From Tridacna crocea (taxonomy: Eukaryota > Mollusca > Bivalvia > Cardiida > Cardiidae), in NCBI GenBank assembly GCA_943736015.1, contig OX031060.1, forward strand, positions 19,607,231 to 19,671,230: a stretch of DNA of 64,000 bases. Reading direction: 5' to 3'. Of the stretch, positions 43,941 through 55,199 are shown piece by piece. The position numbers and the translations under genes are program-made. The stretch's first letter is position 1, and each line of letters starts with the position of its first letter. Under the pieces are notes generated by a model. The model did no database searches and had not been told where the DNA came from. It was given only the letters and a program-made list of their open reading frames with translations.

Positions 43941-44179
43941 TTAAACCTTTACCATACTATGACAAATTTTGATGACCCTGAGGTAGAATAGAAGCCTTTG
44001 GAAAGCTTTGTGGGAAATGGAGAAAATGCTGGTTAAACCAGCATTTTCTCCTTTTCCCACAATGTTTTCTACCCTTCCCATGGCAAATTTTAACTTTTGA
44101 ATCGCATTTATTATGTTGTCTGCAAATGCTTTCAATTGGGACCAGTCTATAAATTTGTCATTTAATGGTAAAGAGTTAA
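43941..44179 (+). mobile_element. TTAA MITE, subfamily B
   Basis: TTAA ends; tip has an extra base (GCTGGTTAAACCAGC, still symmetric). Confidence 0.88.
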
Positions 44180-45230
44180 AACGGTGTCAAGGATAAAAAT
44201 AACAACAGACATGTACAAATGATAATCAGATCTGTCAAATGTAGAATGTCAAAACTAGGGACTTTCAAGACAACATTCTTCTTATTGTAGAGTACTCTTT
44301 GAAAGAAGGAAAAAAAGAAACTTTATTCTTATGTTTCAAACTTTTTTTTAGCATCAGAAGTCCTGTTAATATATACATGCTGCAAGCCAGCTCTCTGTTT
44401 ACTGGTGAACCCTAGAGTTAATATTCGGCAAGATATCACATAAAAGATGTTCAAATTGAGAGTTGGTAACAAAATGTGACTCAATGAAATTTGTCTATGA
44501 GGAGGTTGAAAGCATTGCAGGAAAAGGAGAGAATGCTGGTCAATATCAATTTCTCCTTTTTCCAGATGGCTCTCAAAAAAACTTATTTATTGTGTGCTAA
44601 ATGACCTTTGATGTAGATGCCCATAAAACACCATAAATTCACAGTAGTCATTGATGCTTTCAAAAATCTGCTTACTCTGGGTCATTAAAAGTCGGAATTT
44701 GTTGTAAAGTGTTAATTCTTAACCATTGATACAATTAAAATTTCAGGCTGATTTAAATAGAAAGCATTTGCAGACAAAAACTAAATGTGGCACAATTGAT
44801 GGGATTTGTAATCAGAAGTCTTGATATTAGATTTTACTCCTTTTCCAACCGTTTTCAGAGGATGTTCCCTTTGTGCTCACTTACACAGGGGATTGTTTGA
44901 TATGGGGCTAAGCATACAGATGGTTGGATTTTTAAGTCTTCTTCATAAGGGAAAGACAGTACAAATACTATATTATGCATCTGTTTGCCCAAGCGATTTG
45001 CCTTTAAGTTGAATTTCAGACTGACCCTTTCAAGTATTAGGGTTGCCTAATATTTCATCTCATCAGTTCCTTATATGAAATCTTTAAAGAGGCCCTTTTA
45101 CTCATTTTCAGCCAGTTTTAATTCATTTTGTCTTTATTCTATCAAAACATTATTCATTCTTATATGTTTTTGCCAAATATTGCGCCTGATGGTTGCAATG
45201 TTGCCAACACTATGCTCACAATGTGAAACT
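44180..45230. other. Intron 1 stretch with decayed MITE remnants
   Basis: Remnants at about 44505..44580 (GGAAAAGGAGAGAATGCTGG) and 44710..44890. No gene seen. Confidence 0.6.
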
Positions 45231-45524
45231 ACTGCCTGCCAGTTTTTAGACATCGGTGGATTCTAAAAGTTACATGCTGCCAGCCGATTTTTCACAAATT
45301 GGTGCGAGTGGTCATAAATAACTGCCAGTAAAATGCCGCCTGATGGCGTCCGGGCGGCACCAGGCAGTATTTCAAGTTTGAGGGGTGTGTTGCGTCATCA
45401 GGATACTGGTCGGTGGCAGTTAGGTGACAGGCCTGCAGCCATCAGATTTTACCTGCCACAGCCCGGCGACCTGGCGGACACCAGCCATTTACACCTGAAG
45501 TTTGAAGGCTCTCAAACCCAACAA

Positions 45525-46334
45525 CCGGGTAAAAATTGTGCTGCATCCCGCCTGCCGCTTGATAGCCACCGCGTGACTACGAAATGCCGAATTGGAGTGA
45601 AAATTGCCTTTTATGACATGCATGCTGTCACGTTTGTTCCACCAGATGAAATGGCAGATGTGACAATTGCGCCCCCACAGGGTCCCACAGGCCAATTGAT
45701 TCCCATTCCAAATGCTATTTACATTGAGAAAAAAAAAATAAAGGATTTGGAACAAGAACTATCAAGCCTGCTGCAATCCTATGAATTACGAGGAAAGCAG
45801 CTGTTGGTCTCTAATTTTAGTCACCTTCTATGACATGCCTGAAAAACAAAAGAAAAAAGAAACATGGCGATTCGATTTAAAAAACGAACACTGGTCAGAA
45901 GAAAACTGTCTGATGATCGAAGCTGTAGACAATGGCGGTGCGTCACGGAAATTTATAATTCTGAAAATCGAGGCAGCAACAGAGAAGCCTACATTTCCTT
46001 AAGTTTTCCCCAGTATACGCTAAGGTCAAATATAGTCAAGTGACAGAACACATAATCATCATACGAATCTACCTGAGTGTATAACGGATATATCGAAAAT
46101 CTTCGATTCAAAAAGCATAAACGACAATTTGCAAGGAAGGCAGCAACTGAGCCAAAATCGTTTTCTATCGACCGTAATTTCTATTGACCAAAATCTAATA
46201 GTACAGTCACAAATCAGTAAAAATGCCGCCTGCCGGCGTGGTAACTGCCAGTTTTCACTCAAAAATTTTCGACATTTTGTAGTCACAGGGTGGCTATCAA
46301 GTGGCAGGCTGGATGCAGCGCAATTTTTACCCGG
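45525..46334. mobile_element. GC-rich inverted-repeat element, about 90-bp arms
   Basis: Left arm CCGGGTAAAAATTGTGCTGC to GCTTGATAGCCACC and GTGACTAC; right arm is its inverse ending GCGCAATTTTTACCCGG. Related CCGCCTG-rich sequence extends left to about 45230. A 166-codon ORF (45333..45833) crosses the left boundary and a 73-codon one follows; neither resembles a known domain. An AG microsatellite abuts at 46339..46361. Confidence 0.7.
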
Positions 46335-46361
46335 TCGTGGAGAGAGAGAGAGAGAGAGAGA

Positions 46362-46839
46362 GCAAGCGAGAGGACATTTTGAAATTAATTTGGTTGTAAC
46401 TGACTATGTACAAGATGTATAGTCAAGAAAGATATCCATGTATATGCAAGATTTTCCTACCAAAAGTGAGGCCAAAAAATTCTCTTAGGCCCTTTTCATT
46501 GTAAGTTCAAACTTTTAATTGTACATGGTGTATTTGTTGCTCAAAGGGTGCAGCCCTGAACTAGTACAAAGAGCAATTGTGGGTCTGATACATCCATTTG
46601 TGTGGTTTGAAAGGAGATATAATCATTCTGTAACAGAGTGTAACTGAAGTGTAATTGAAATTTTCAGCTCATCACCACTTTTGATTACCTCTAAAATATC
46701 AAATGAACACACTTGTAGCTGTATGACTGAGTGAAAGGCAACCACAGGAACCATTGTGGAAAAGCAAGAAAATTCTGGTAATCAGTATTTTCTCCTTGTT
46801 ACTCATTGTTTACTGCCCTATCAATACAAATTCTATTAT
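46362..46839. other. Intron 1 stretch without recognised features
   Basis: Only a faint hairpin remnant near 46755..46815. Confidence 0.6.
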
Positions 46840-47002
46840 TTAACTCTTTACCAAACAACAAAACTTAAGAATTCTTCAAATGGAAAGCATTTGCAGACGA
46901 AAAAATTTATGTGAGTAAAAAATTGAAATTTGTGCTGGGAAGGGTTAGAAAGGCTTTCCCTCTCTGGTTCTTAAAGGTTCGGGTTGTGTGGTAAAGACTT
47001 AA
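46840..47002 (-). mobile_element. TTAA MITE, clean hairpin deletion
   Basis: TTAA ends and both arms are present, but GGGTTAGAAAGGCTTTCC joins where the 60-bp hairpin should be: a near-precise loss of the palindrome. Confidence 0.85.
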
Positions 47003-47276
47003 GCTTTATGAATTTGTCACCAGTCCTGCATTATGCTATAAATTTGAACAAGTGTATTTTTTTCCCTATTTGTAAAGCGATATTATGGCTATACACTTTG
47101 TACTCTTTATGAAGATGAGCATTCAAAGGAAGTTTGTATATAAAAGAACAGAAAGATTTGCAAAATTACTTTTTAATTTTTGTTTTATTTCCTCAAAATC
47201 ATGTTTATGAATTTTTCAATGCTAGTGGATTCTATAACCTTCTCAAAAGGATAATGCTTTTTGCTATTTGAGGACT

Positions 47277-47505
47277 TTAACCCATTACCAAACGACAATA
47301 TTTTAGACTGGTCCAAATTGAAAGCATTTGCAGACGACAAAATAAAAGTGACTGAAAATTTGAAATTTGTTTTGTGAAGGGTAGAAAACATTGTGGGAAA
47401 AGGAGAAAATGCTGGTTACCAGCATTTTCTCCTTTTTCCACAATGTTTTCTCAAGGCTTCTTTTTCAGGGGCGTCAAAAGTAGGGATTGTGTGGTAATGG
47501 GTTAA
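47277..47505 (-). mobile_element. TTAA MITE, subfamily B
   Basis: TTAA ends, perfect stem with GCTGGTTACCAGC tip; right TTAA shared with the next copy. Confidence 0.92.
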
Positions 47506-47732
47506 CCCTTTACTCCAAAGATACTCATTTCTATGCATTGCTTGTAGGAGCCTTTGTAAAACATTGTGGCCAAAGGTGAAATTGCTCATGACGAGCAATT
47601 TCATCTTTTGCCACAAATTGTTTTCTACACTATCAAAAGGTGTCATATACGCATAAGAAATGGCTTCATCCTTGCTGTTATTTAGGGTCAATTAGAGATA
47701 CCATAGAAATGCCTTATGGGATAAAGGGTTAA
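47502..47732 (+). mobile_element. TTAA MITE, subfamily C
   Basis: Begins in the shared TTAA, ends TTAA. Tip GCTCATGACGAGC. Confidence 0.92.
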
Positions 47733-47869
47733 AGGTGGCCTTTCAGATTTAGGGGCAAAATACTAAATTTTACAAAAATACAAAAAAAAAATCTTTATAC
47801 TCCCAAAGACCACGGTGTCACAAGTTTTACCTTGGCTTACATAGAGGAAACTTTAGAAATCTCCTTATA
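47733..47869 (+). repeat. Left part of an interrupted repeat
   Basis: AAAGGTGGCC start resembles the 50110 element; then TTGGCTTACATAGAGGAAAC, CTTTAGAAATCTCCTTATA. The same series of blocks resumes at 49751 after the CGTA element. Confidence 0.65.
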
Positions 47870-48734
47870 CCCTGGTCACATATTCATGGAAGGCCGCCAC
47901 GGAAGAGCTACGGATTCGTTCCGGCATTGTCCGTGGCAACTCGTACTAGTCTGTAGCTCTCCGTATTGTAACCGTAGTCGTTCGTAGTAGTTCTTGTATA
48001 TCCGTAGCGGTCCTTGACAATTTTTGAACATGCACAAAAATTCGCTACGGATCAAACGACCTTAGCGTATCCTTACTAGTCTGTATTTAACCGTACTGAT
48101 ACGTTCTGGTCCGTATTAAAACCGTATCAGTCCGTACTTATCCGTAGGCCCAAAATTTTTTCAGGATTTGATACGGAGAACTACGTATTAGCACGGTTAT
48201 GCTACGTTTTAGTTACGTTATGATATGGATTTGTCACGGAAAGTCACGACCATAATACGTTGTACTACGGAGAGGCAGGGATTCGCACGGTCTTTTACGG
48301 TTTACTACGTTGCAACACAACACAGTACAGAATTGTAAGGACCACTATTGTTTGGTAGGATAAATTCAAAATCATGTACTTCAACAAGGGTATTTTTACT
48401 CTGTCTTTGTAGAATACAACGCAATTGCGCTTTGTTGTTGAGTTCACAATCATGGACCGTCAACAATGATGTTTGCAATAAATTGGCGGTAACTGGATAT
48501 TGGTATGGCACAAAATGTCAAGGCACTGGTCCAGCAGCTTGATGACATACATAGATGTAATAATTATATTTTTATCGTACTACTAATAATACCTTTAATT
48601 TAAGGTTACATATTTTACAAAACATTGTACAAAAATGGATAAACATCAGTATTATAAGGTGACATTTTATCCAAACAACGATGCTAAACATGCTAGTAAA
48701 ACGGTCAAATAGTACGAGTACATAAAACTGTCAC

Positions 48735-48905
48735 CGTTTCTGGTGGTTCTGACAACCGCCAACGAAACAGGAGGTCACAGGTTCGGGCCCCGCCAGGAGT
48801 TTGTTCTAATATGGCTGGTTGGTGAACCGCCAGCTGGTTAAATGTATGGTTTCTGGGTGCCTGCCTGGTGCCCGGCTGGTCCTTTCGAAATGGGTGATAC
48901 TAACT
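48735..48905 (+). repeat. SINE-like segment
   Basis: TTTCTGGTGGTTCTGACA (box A-like) and CACAGGTTCGGGCCCCGCC (box B-like) 35 bp apart, then GGCTGGTTGGTGAACCGCC. Not a full tRNA. Confidence 0.45.
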
Positions 48906-49020
48906 GTAATAGACAAGCACTTTACTTTTTAAAACATAAACATTCACGATAATCAGTGTAATTGTGAAATAAACAGCAGATTTTATGAACATAAGAGAAA
49001 TGTTATTGAGCAATATTTTC

Positions 49021-49257
49021 ATTGAACCCTTTGCCATTAAATCCCTTCTTTTTATGGGTCTGCAACAGACAAGTCAAGAAAACATTCTGATTCTAGGAAA
49101 TCGAAAAAGATGCTCAAGGTGGGCAATTTCTCCATTTCCCACAATGCTTTCTACCTTATTGTGGAACTGAAGCTCATTTGTACCAAATTTACAGTTGTTG
49201 TCTGCAGATGCTTTCAATTTCGTGAAGGCCAAATTTTGTCAACTTGTGATGGGTTAT
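49021..49257 (+). mobile_element. TTAA MITE, diverged, inside the CGTA element
   Basis: TTGAACCCTTTGCC start and TGTGATGGGTTATT end; hairpin arms largely decayed. Confidence 0.6.
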
Positions 49258-49750
49258 TGATTATAATAATCAGGTAATAACAGACAGAGAATATGTGGAC
49301 TAGAGATTGGCTTTTACGAAGACCTGTCCGTATGAGGCTTTCATGGCCGAACTTGTTGCATTTTGAAAGTGAGCGGGCTAGAGCATTTGGACGGAATGAT
49401 AAATCGTGGTAGGTCCGTATCGATCCGTGATGATTCGTACTACTACGTATCGGATCGTTCTTATTCGTACTAATCGGTATCTGCTCCGTAGCAAATCGTA
49501 GTGTATCCGTACTAAAATCGTTCTGATTCGTGTCGCTCCGTATTAAACCGTGTCAAACCATAACAGTCCGTATCACTCCTGGAACTCTGACCTACATTTT
49601 GGCTGTAGATCTGTCGAACTCCGTACTCACACCGTTATGTATCCGTATTGGAACCGTAGCGGACTACGGAATTTGTCATTTCCATAGACATCCGTGAGAA
49701 ATTAGACCGTAGCTCTTCCGTGGCGGTCTTCCGTGAATATGTGACCGGGG

Positions 49751-50109
49751 CTTTAGGGTTACCAAAGTTTGCATACCCCTTCATCTAGTGGGCCTTTACC
49801 AAGAGTGCCCAACTTAATTCATTAACCCTGGAATCAAATTTGACCCCACCCCAGGGGTCACAAAGTTTACATGGGCTTATTTAGTGAAAACTTTAGAAAT
49901 TTCCTTGTACTTGATTATTATCCCTAGGATTACCAAACTTTGCATGTGGCTTTATCTAGAGGGCCTCTACCAAGAGTGCCCTAAATTACAGCCCTAGGGA
50001 CAAATTTGACCCCACCCTAGGGTCATCAGTTTTACACTGGTTTAAGTGAAATATTTAGAAATCTTCTTGTCACTAACCATAAGGACTTTGGCTACCAATT
50101 TTAGTCGTG
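49751..50109 (+). repeat. Two tandem units of the interrupted repeat
   Basis: Units carry TTTGCATNNGGCTTTATCTAG, GGGCCTCTACCAAGAGTGCC, AAATTTGACCCCACCC and GGGTCA. The first is split from its start at 47733..47869. Confidence 0.65.
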
Positions 50110-50659
50110 TTTAAAGGTGGCCCTTCAGAATTTGGGACGAAAATTTTACAAATATACAAAAATATCGTTCTTATACTCCCAAAGCCTTACAATTGTCATT
50201 CATAAAATCCCATTTGTCGAAAACCATCCGACAACCAGAGAAGTTAGAGATTTATTACGGCCCAGGTCGACATCAACGGGAAACATGTTCTATTCTTACA
50301 TGAGCAACTCGCTCATTTACATACCGGAAATACACAGACAAGCTTCAAACATAGCATCGGAAGAAGATATTACGAAAAACAATTTACATGTTTGTTATGT
50401 AATGGAATGTAAGCGTCATTAGTCACATGCCAGTCACTTAATATTCCCACAATGTTTTTTTTTTTTTTTGGCCCGAAATCTAAAAATAGCTTCAGAGGCT
50501 ACGTAGCCTTTTAAGGGAATACCATCAAAAAAAAATTTTTTTTGTAATTTTATGATTCTTAATTATTGATGATTTGTATAGTTTTTTCATATAAATTTCA
50601 GTGATATATGTATTTTCTGATTTGGTGTCATGTGAAAATTCTAAATACCCACCTTTAAG
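50110..50659. mobile_element. CTTTAAAGGTGG inverted-repeat element, copy 2
   Basis: TTTAAAGGTGGCCCTTCAGA start and ACCCACCTTTAAGG end. Inverted relative to copy 1 at 16494. A 101-codon ORF inside is not protein-like. Confidence 0.72.
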
Positions 50660-50824
50660 GCTCAAAACCAATTGGGGAAAGTGTTGCAATGTTTACCATG
50701 TAGGCATTTTTGTATATTAGCCAGTGGAATGATACAGGGCCATGCATCATGGCCGTCTTGTTAGATTTGTCTTCATCGACACATTATTGTTTACAACATG
50801 AATGTAGCTCCGAAAATAGTACTT

Positions 50825-51004
50825 ACTTTAGAGTGGGTAGAAAAGATTGTGGGAATAGGCTTTTCCTGCGATGTTTACAAAAGCCCTCTTTCTTGTGGTC
50901 ATTAAAACTTTAGACTATGTGGGAAAGAGCTCAGTCTGGTAACTCATTAAATGAGATTTCTTTCTTAGGGTCATCAAAAGTATGGATTGTGTGGTAATGG
51001 GCTA
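50825..51004 (-). mobile_element. Two decayed TTAA MITE fragments
   Basis: GGGTAGAAAAGATTGTGGGA with half a hairpin, then AAGTATGGATTGTGTGGTAA ending GGGCTAA. Confidence 0.55.
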
Positions 51005-51380
51005 AGGCTAGGTCAACAACCTTAACATTCATTTGAATTCTTTTAGCCCACTCCTGGAATGTGCAGATTTTAAATCGAAACATTGATGCAAACATTGGAA
51101 ACAGTTTGCCAAACTTGCTTCAGAAGCCGTCGACAGAATTCCTTTGAGTCAAAGGGTTGTTTGAAACACAAGTATTTTGTGAACCAAACTATCCATTTTT
51201 CATGAACCAAAGAAAGAAGGCCTTTGAAATCATTTTAAGTTAAAAAGTAAGTGCTAATAACCAGCATAACTTCTTTTTCCCACAATGTTTTCATATATTT
51301 TCGAATCCAATCATTGATGGACCACAAAGTAACTTCATCTACATTATAATTTCACAATATGACAATATAAGGAATAAGAT

Positions 51381-51603
51381 TTAACCCTTTCCCAAACAAG
51401 CCTTTGTTTTATGTATCTGCCGTAGAAGTCTTTTCAAAACACTGTGGGAAAAGGAGAAATTGCTCATGAGCAATTTCTCCTTTTCCCACAGTGTTTTCTG
51501 CCCTTTCGGATAATTTTCTGCCATTATTATGAAAGTTAAAATTGTCGGCTGCAAAGTCTTTCATTTTGGAAGAGTCTAAAATTTGTCATTTGGGAAAGGT
51601 TAT
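51381..51603 (+). mobile_element. TTAA MITE, subfamily A, shortest loop
   Basis: TTAA and TTAT ends. Tip is GCTCATGAGC: the stem closes with no unpaired loop bases. Confidence 0.9.
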
Positions 51604-52348
51604 AAGAAAAACATGCTCTTTTCCTCAAAACATTACCTTGCTTGCCTATGAAAAGGAGAGACATTGATAGTTTATTAAAGTTAAGGACAACATTTTTAAT
51701 GTTGGAGTAAATCTTTATTCATTTGATACAGTATAATTATGTAGTATTTTACTCTTTTTTGTTTGTCTCAGTATTTACTTGTAGGTACTACCGTATGTTT
51801 TTTTTTTGGTGTCCTTAAACTCTTTAGCAGACAGTGTTTTCTAACTGGAATGCTGCAAGACAATTATATAGAAAATATTGTTTGCTAGAGGTAATATTAG
51901 GTCAAAATAGCTGAAAATTGTGTATCTCAGTCACTCCTTTACTTAGTCCAAGTGTACAATCTCATAGGAATTTTCTCCTTTTCCCATAATGTTTTTTATC
52001 AATTTACCAATAAATTTCATTTTTAGGTTTTGTCAAAGTTCTGCAAAAATGCCCTCAGTTTTGGGAATTTTTTTCTGGTAAAGACTATTATGAGGACAGT
52101 ATTTTAGGATTGTGTATGTTGAAAGCAATGAAAGACGCTATAATTATTCAATCTTGCTCAAATGAAAAAAAATATTAGAGAAGAATATAAAACATGGTAA
52201 GAAAAGGAAAAAATGCTTCTTTCCAATGTTTTCTCCTTTTTATACATTTTTTTAAGTCTTTTCCTCTAATGTATTGAAAACATGGTATTGTTTGGTAAAG
52301 TGATAATTCACATGACTTTGCAGTTTTTTTTTTCAGACAGAAATTACC
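51604..52348. other. Intron 1 stretch with decayed MITE remnants
   Basis: Isolated hairpin arm near 51970..52000 and a weak hairpin near 52195..52245; otherwise nothing recognised. Confidence 0.55.
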
Positions 52349-52773
52349 TTAACCCTTTACCACACAATCCCAACTTTTAACACCCCCTGTGAAAGAGGCT
52401 TTTTGAAAACATTTTGGGAAAAGAAGAAAATGCTGGTAACCAGCATTTTCTCCTTTTTTCCCACAATGTTTTCTTCCCTTCCTTAACTCTTTACTAAACA
52501 ACAAAATTTTAGACTGGTCCAAATTAAAGGCATTTGCAGACAACAAAATAAATGTGACTAAAGAATCCAAATATGTTTCAGAAAGGGAAGAAAATATTGC
52601 TGGTTACCAGCATTTTCTCCTTTTCCTACAATGTTTTCTAAAGGCTTCTTTCACAGGGGTGTTAAAAGTCAGGATTGTGTGGTAACGGGTTAAACAAATT
52701 TCAATACAGAGGTCATATTTATTTTGTCGTCTGCAAATGCTTTCAATTTGGAAAGTTTTGTCATGTGGTACAG
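52349..52773 (+). mobile_element. TTAA MITE, subfamily B, split by a second copy
   Basis: TTAACCCTTTACCACAC start; the right arm is broken after TTCTTCCCTTCC at 52482 and resumes at 52694 with ACAAATTTCAATACAGAGG to TTTTGTCATGTGGTACAG. Confidence 0.88.
52483..52693 (-). mobile_element. TTAA MITE, subfamily B, nested insertion
   Basis: TTAACTCTTTACTAAAC start and GGTAACGGGTTAA end, lying inside the right arm of the outer copy. The host arm had TTAA at this site, duplicated by the insertion. The inner hairpin has lost part of its first stem. Confidence 0.9.
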
Positions 52774-53014
52774 ATATTTTGAGTATATTTTCTTATGGAA
52801 TTTAAGTGTGTCATTTGTAACGGTTTTACTTATAACAAAAAAACAGACTTTATATAGACTGTCCAAATCAAAAGCATCCTGTAGCCAACAAAATTATACA
52901 TGGCTCAAATGGTAAAGGGTAAAAATTAATTATTGTAATAGGTGAAAATGCTGCTTACCAGTCTTAAATGTTCTTTTTTCTACAATGTTTTCCAAATCCA
53001 TCATCCTCAGTGTC

Positions 53015-53242
53015 TTAACTCTTTACCACACAAGAAAGTTTTAGACTGGTCCAAATTAAAAGCATTTGCAGACGACAAAATAAAAGTGACTGAAAAATAG
53101 AAACTTGTCACGGAAGGGTAGAAAACACTGTGGGAAAAGGAGAAAATGCTGGTTACCAGCATTTTCTCCTTTTCCCAAAGTGTTTTCAAAAGGCTTCTTT
53201 CTCAGGGGCGTCAAAAGTAGGGATTGTGTGGTAATGGGTTAA
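53015..53242 (-). mobile_element. TTAA MITE, subfamily B
   Basis: TTAA ends, near-perfect hairpin with CACTG outer stem. Starts TTAACTCTTTACCACACAAG. Confidence 0.92.
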
Positions 53243-53443
53243 AAAAAATCTGTTTTTGTTTGTTGAAGGGCTAGCAAAGACTACATGGAATAAGGAAGTT
53301 TGCCCCAATTTCCATAACAAAAGCAGTCATATTAGTTAATATTTTTACTCTATAATTGCCAAAAAGAATGACATAGTATTTTTACTGACTACAAAACTTA
53401 GTGCCAAATAGAATGTCATACCTAGGTAGGGCATTTTTTGCAG

Positions 53444-53671
53444 TTAACTCTTTACCACACGAGAAAATTTTAGACTGGTCCAAATTGAAAGCATTTGCAG
53501 ACGACAAAATAAAGGTGATTCAAAAATAGAAATTTGCTCTGGGAAGGGTAGAAAACACTGTGGGAAAAGGAGAAAATGCTGGTTACCAGCATTTTCTCCT
53601 TTTCCCACAATGTTTTCAAAAGGCTTCTTTCTCAGGGGCGTCAAAAGTAGGGATTTGTGGTAGTGGGTTAA
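53444..53671 (-). mobile_element. TTAA MITE, subfamily B
   Basis: TTAA ends. Very close to the copy at 53015, sharing ACCACACRAGAAA and AAAAATAGAAA: probably one lineage. Confidence 0.92.
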
Positions 53672-53873
53672 AGCAAATTGTGGATGAAGCAATTCATCCC
53701 TAGGAAACAAACCTGAAAACAGAAGCATAAAAGCATTTTCTGCTTTCCTCGCAATGTTTTTTACCCTTCTAAAGACATAGTAATTTTAATGGTTACCAGC
53801 ATTTTCTCTTTGTCCCACAAAGTTTTCCAAATGCTTCCTCCAAGGTCGTTAAAACTCAGGATTATGTGGTAGT

Positions 53874-54075
53874 TAGATTACTCCACAATCCCTAGTAATG
53901 ACTGCTTTTCAAAACATTGTCAAAAAAAGGAAAAATGCAAGTGTTACCAGCATATTCTCCATCTCACATAGTGTTTTTAATCCTTTCATAGAATTAAGAC
54001 ATATTCAATTATGTGCTCTGCAAATGCTTTCAATTCATAGAAGTCTTAAATTTTGTCATTTGGTAAAGAGATATC
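53874..54075 (+). mobile_element. TTAA MITE, diverged
   Basis: CCACAATCCCTAGTAATGAC left arm, decayed hairpin, right arm to TTTGGTAAAGAGATA. Another fragment precedes it at about 53730..53870. Confidence 0.65.
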
Positions 54076-54745
54076 ACAAAATACAGTGGAGAGAATCATG
54101 GCATGACTCCAGGTCATTTCTTGGATTTTAAAAGATAAATGGACTTGTCATTAACAGGACAAGAAACAGAGTGCTGTTTTACCTGCCCAAAAATGTCATT
54201 TTTTGACTGACATTTCAAAATGGTCATGCAAAGCTTGTCAGATTACATTAAACGTTTTTGCATTCATGTACGACTACAAGGACATGTCTTTGAAGTTTGC
54301 TTTAAAAGTTTACAAAAGATTTCTTTTTCTTTTTAAATGACCCTGAGTAAAAAAGCTTTGAAAAAGATTTTAGTAAGAAGTGAAAATTCTCTAGAATTTT
54401 TCCTTTTTTCCTCAATTTTTTCTGCCCCTTTTATAGACAAATCCCATCCTTTGAGTATCGATGAACTGAAAACATTATACTGTGAACTGTTCATCAACTC
54501 AAGAACTACTTTTCGCAGGGGAAAGACTATTGCTATTTGAGCCCCTTTTGATTTAATTGTGTGTTTGTTGGAGGTTAACATACCGGTAGTTCTCAACATT
54601 ATTTCTGCTATATCATGTGGCTAGTGCATCTGTTCATGCTTTTGTGGAGCTTCCATATTTAGAACTTTGCGGCAGTGTTCTTCCTATTTGCAACATAAAC
54701 AGTGTCAGCACATACTGACCAGCAGTGAAGGAGGAATGAATCGTT
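54076..54745. other. Intron 1 stretch with one remnant
   Basis: A weak MITE remnant near 54335..54440; otherwise no recognised feature. Confidence 0.55.
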
Positions 54746-54974
54746 CTAACCCTTTACTCCATAAGGCATTTCTATGGTATCTCAAAATTACCTTAAAGAA
54801 CAGCAAGGACGAAGCCATTTCTTATGTGTTTATGACACCTTTTGATAGCATAGAAAACATTGTGACAAAAGGTGAAATTGCTCATCATGAGCAATTTCAC
54901 CTTTTGCCGCAATGTTTTCCAAAGGCTCCTACAAGCAATGCGTAGAAATGAGTATCTGTGGAGTAAAGAGTTAA
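54746..54974 (-). mobile_element. TTAA MITE, subfamily C
   Basis: CTAA left, TTAA right (shared). Tip GCTCATCATGAGC. Confidence 0.92.
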
Positions 54975-55199
54975 CTCTTTCCCAAACGACAAACTTATGG
55001 ACTAGACCAAATTGAAAGCATTTGCAGACGACAATTCAACTCTTGCTGAAAAGATTATTTCTGTCTATGATAGGGTAGAAAACATTGTGGGAAAAGGAGA
55101 AAATGCTGGTTACCAGCATTTTCTCCTTTTCCCACAATGTTTTCAATAGGCTACTATTCCAGACCCGTAAAAACCAGGGATTGTTTGGGAAAGGGTTAA
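54971..55199 (-). mobile_element. TTAA MITE, A termini with B hairpin
   Basis: TTAACTCTTTCCCAAACGAC and TTTGGGAAAGGGTTAA with a perfect AAAATGCTGGTTACC hairpin. It ends 458 bp before TMTC2 exon 2; a hairpinless remnant lies at about 55378..55515. Confidence 0.92.

Larger units (their letters stand above)
47870..49750. mobile_element. 1.9-kb inverted-repeat element with dense CGTA-rich subterminal repeats
   Basis: Ends CCCTGGTCACATATTCATGG and its inverse CCGTGAATATGTGACCGGGG; TIRs run more than 40 bp through CCGCCACGGAAGAGCTACGG. Inside each end lie about 350-400 bp of degenerate TCCGTAN motifs in both orientations. The centre holds a SINE-like segment, a decayed TTAA MITE and a 68-codon ORF (48305..48511, minus) without a recognised domain. 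No transposase. TSD unclear (CTTATA against CTTTAG). Confidence 0.78.

Noticed and set aside
45333..45833. 166-codon ORF as a gene
   Set aside because: It crosses the boundary of an inverted-repeat element and resembles no family that I know. Reported as a finding rather than a gene.
50117..50422. 101-codon ORF
   Set aside because: Lies entirely inside an inverted-repeat element whose other copy lacks the frame.
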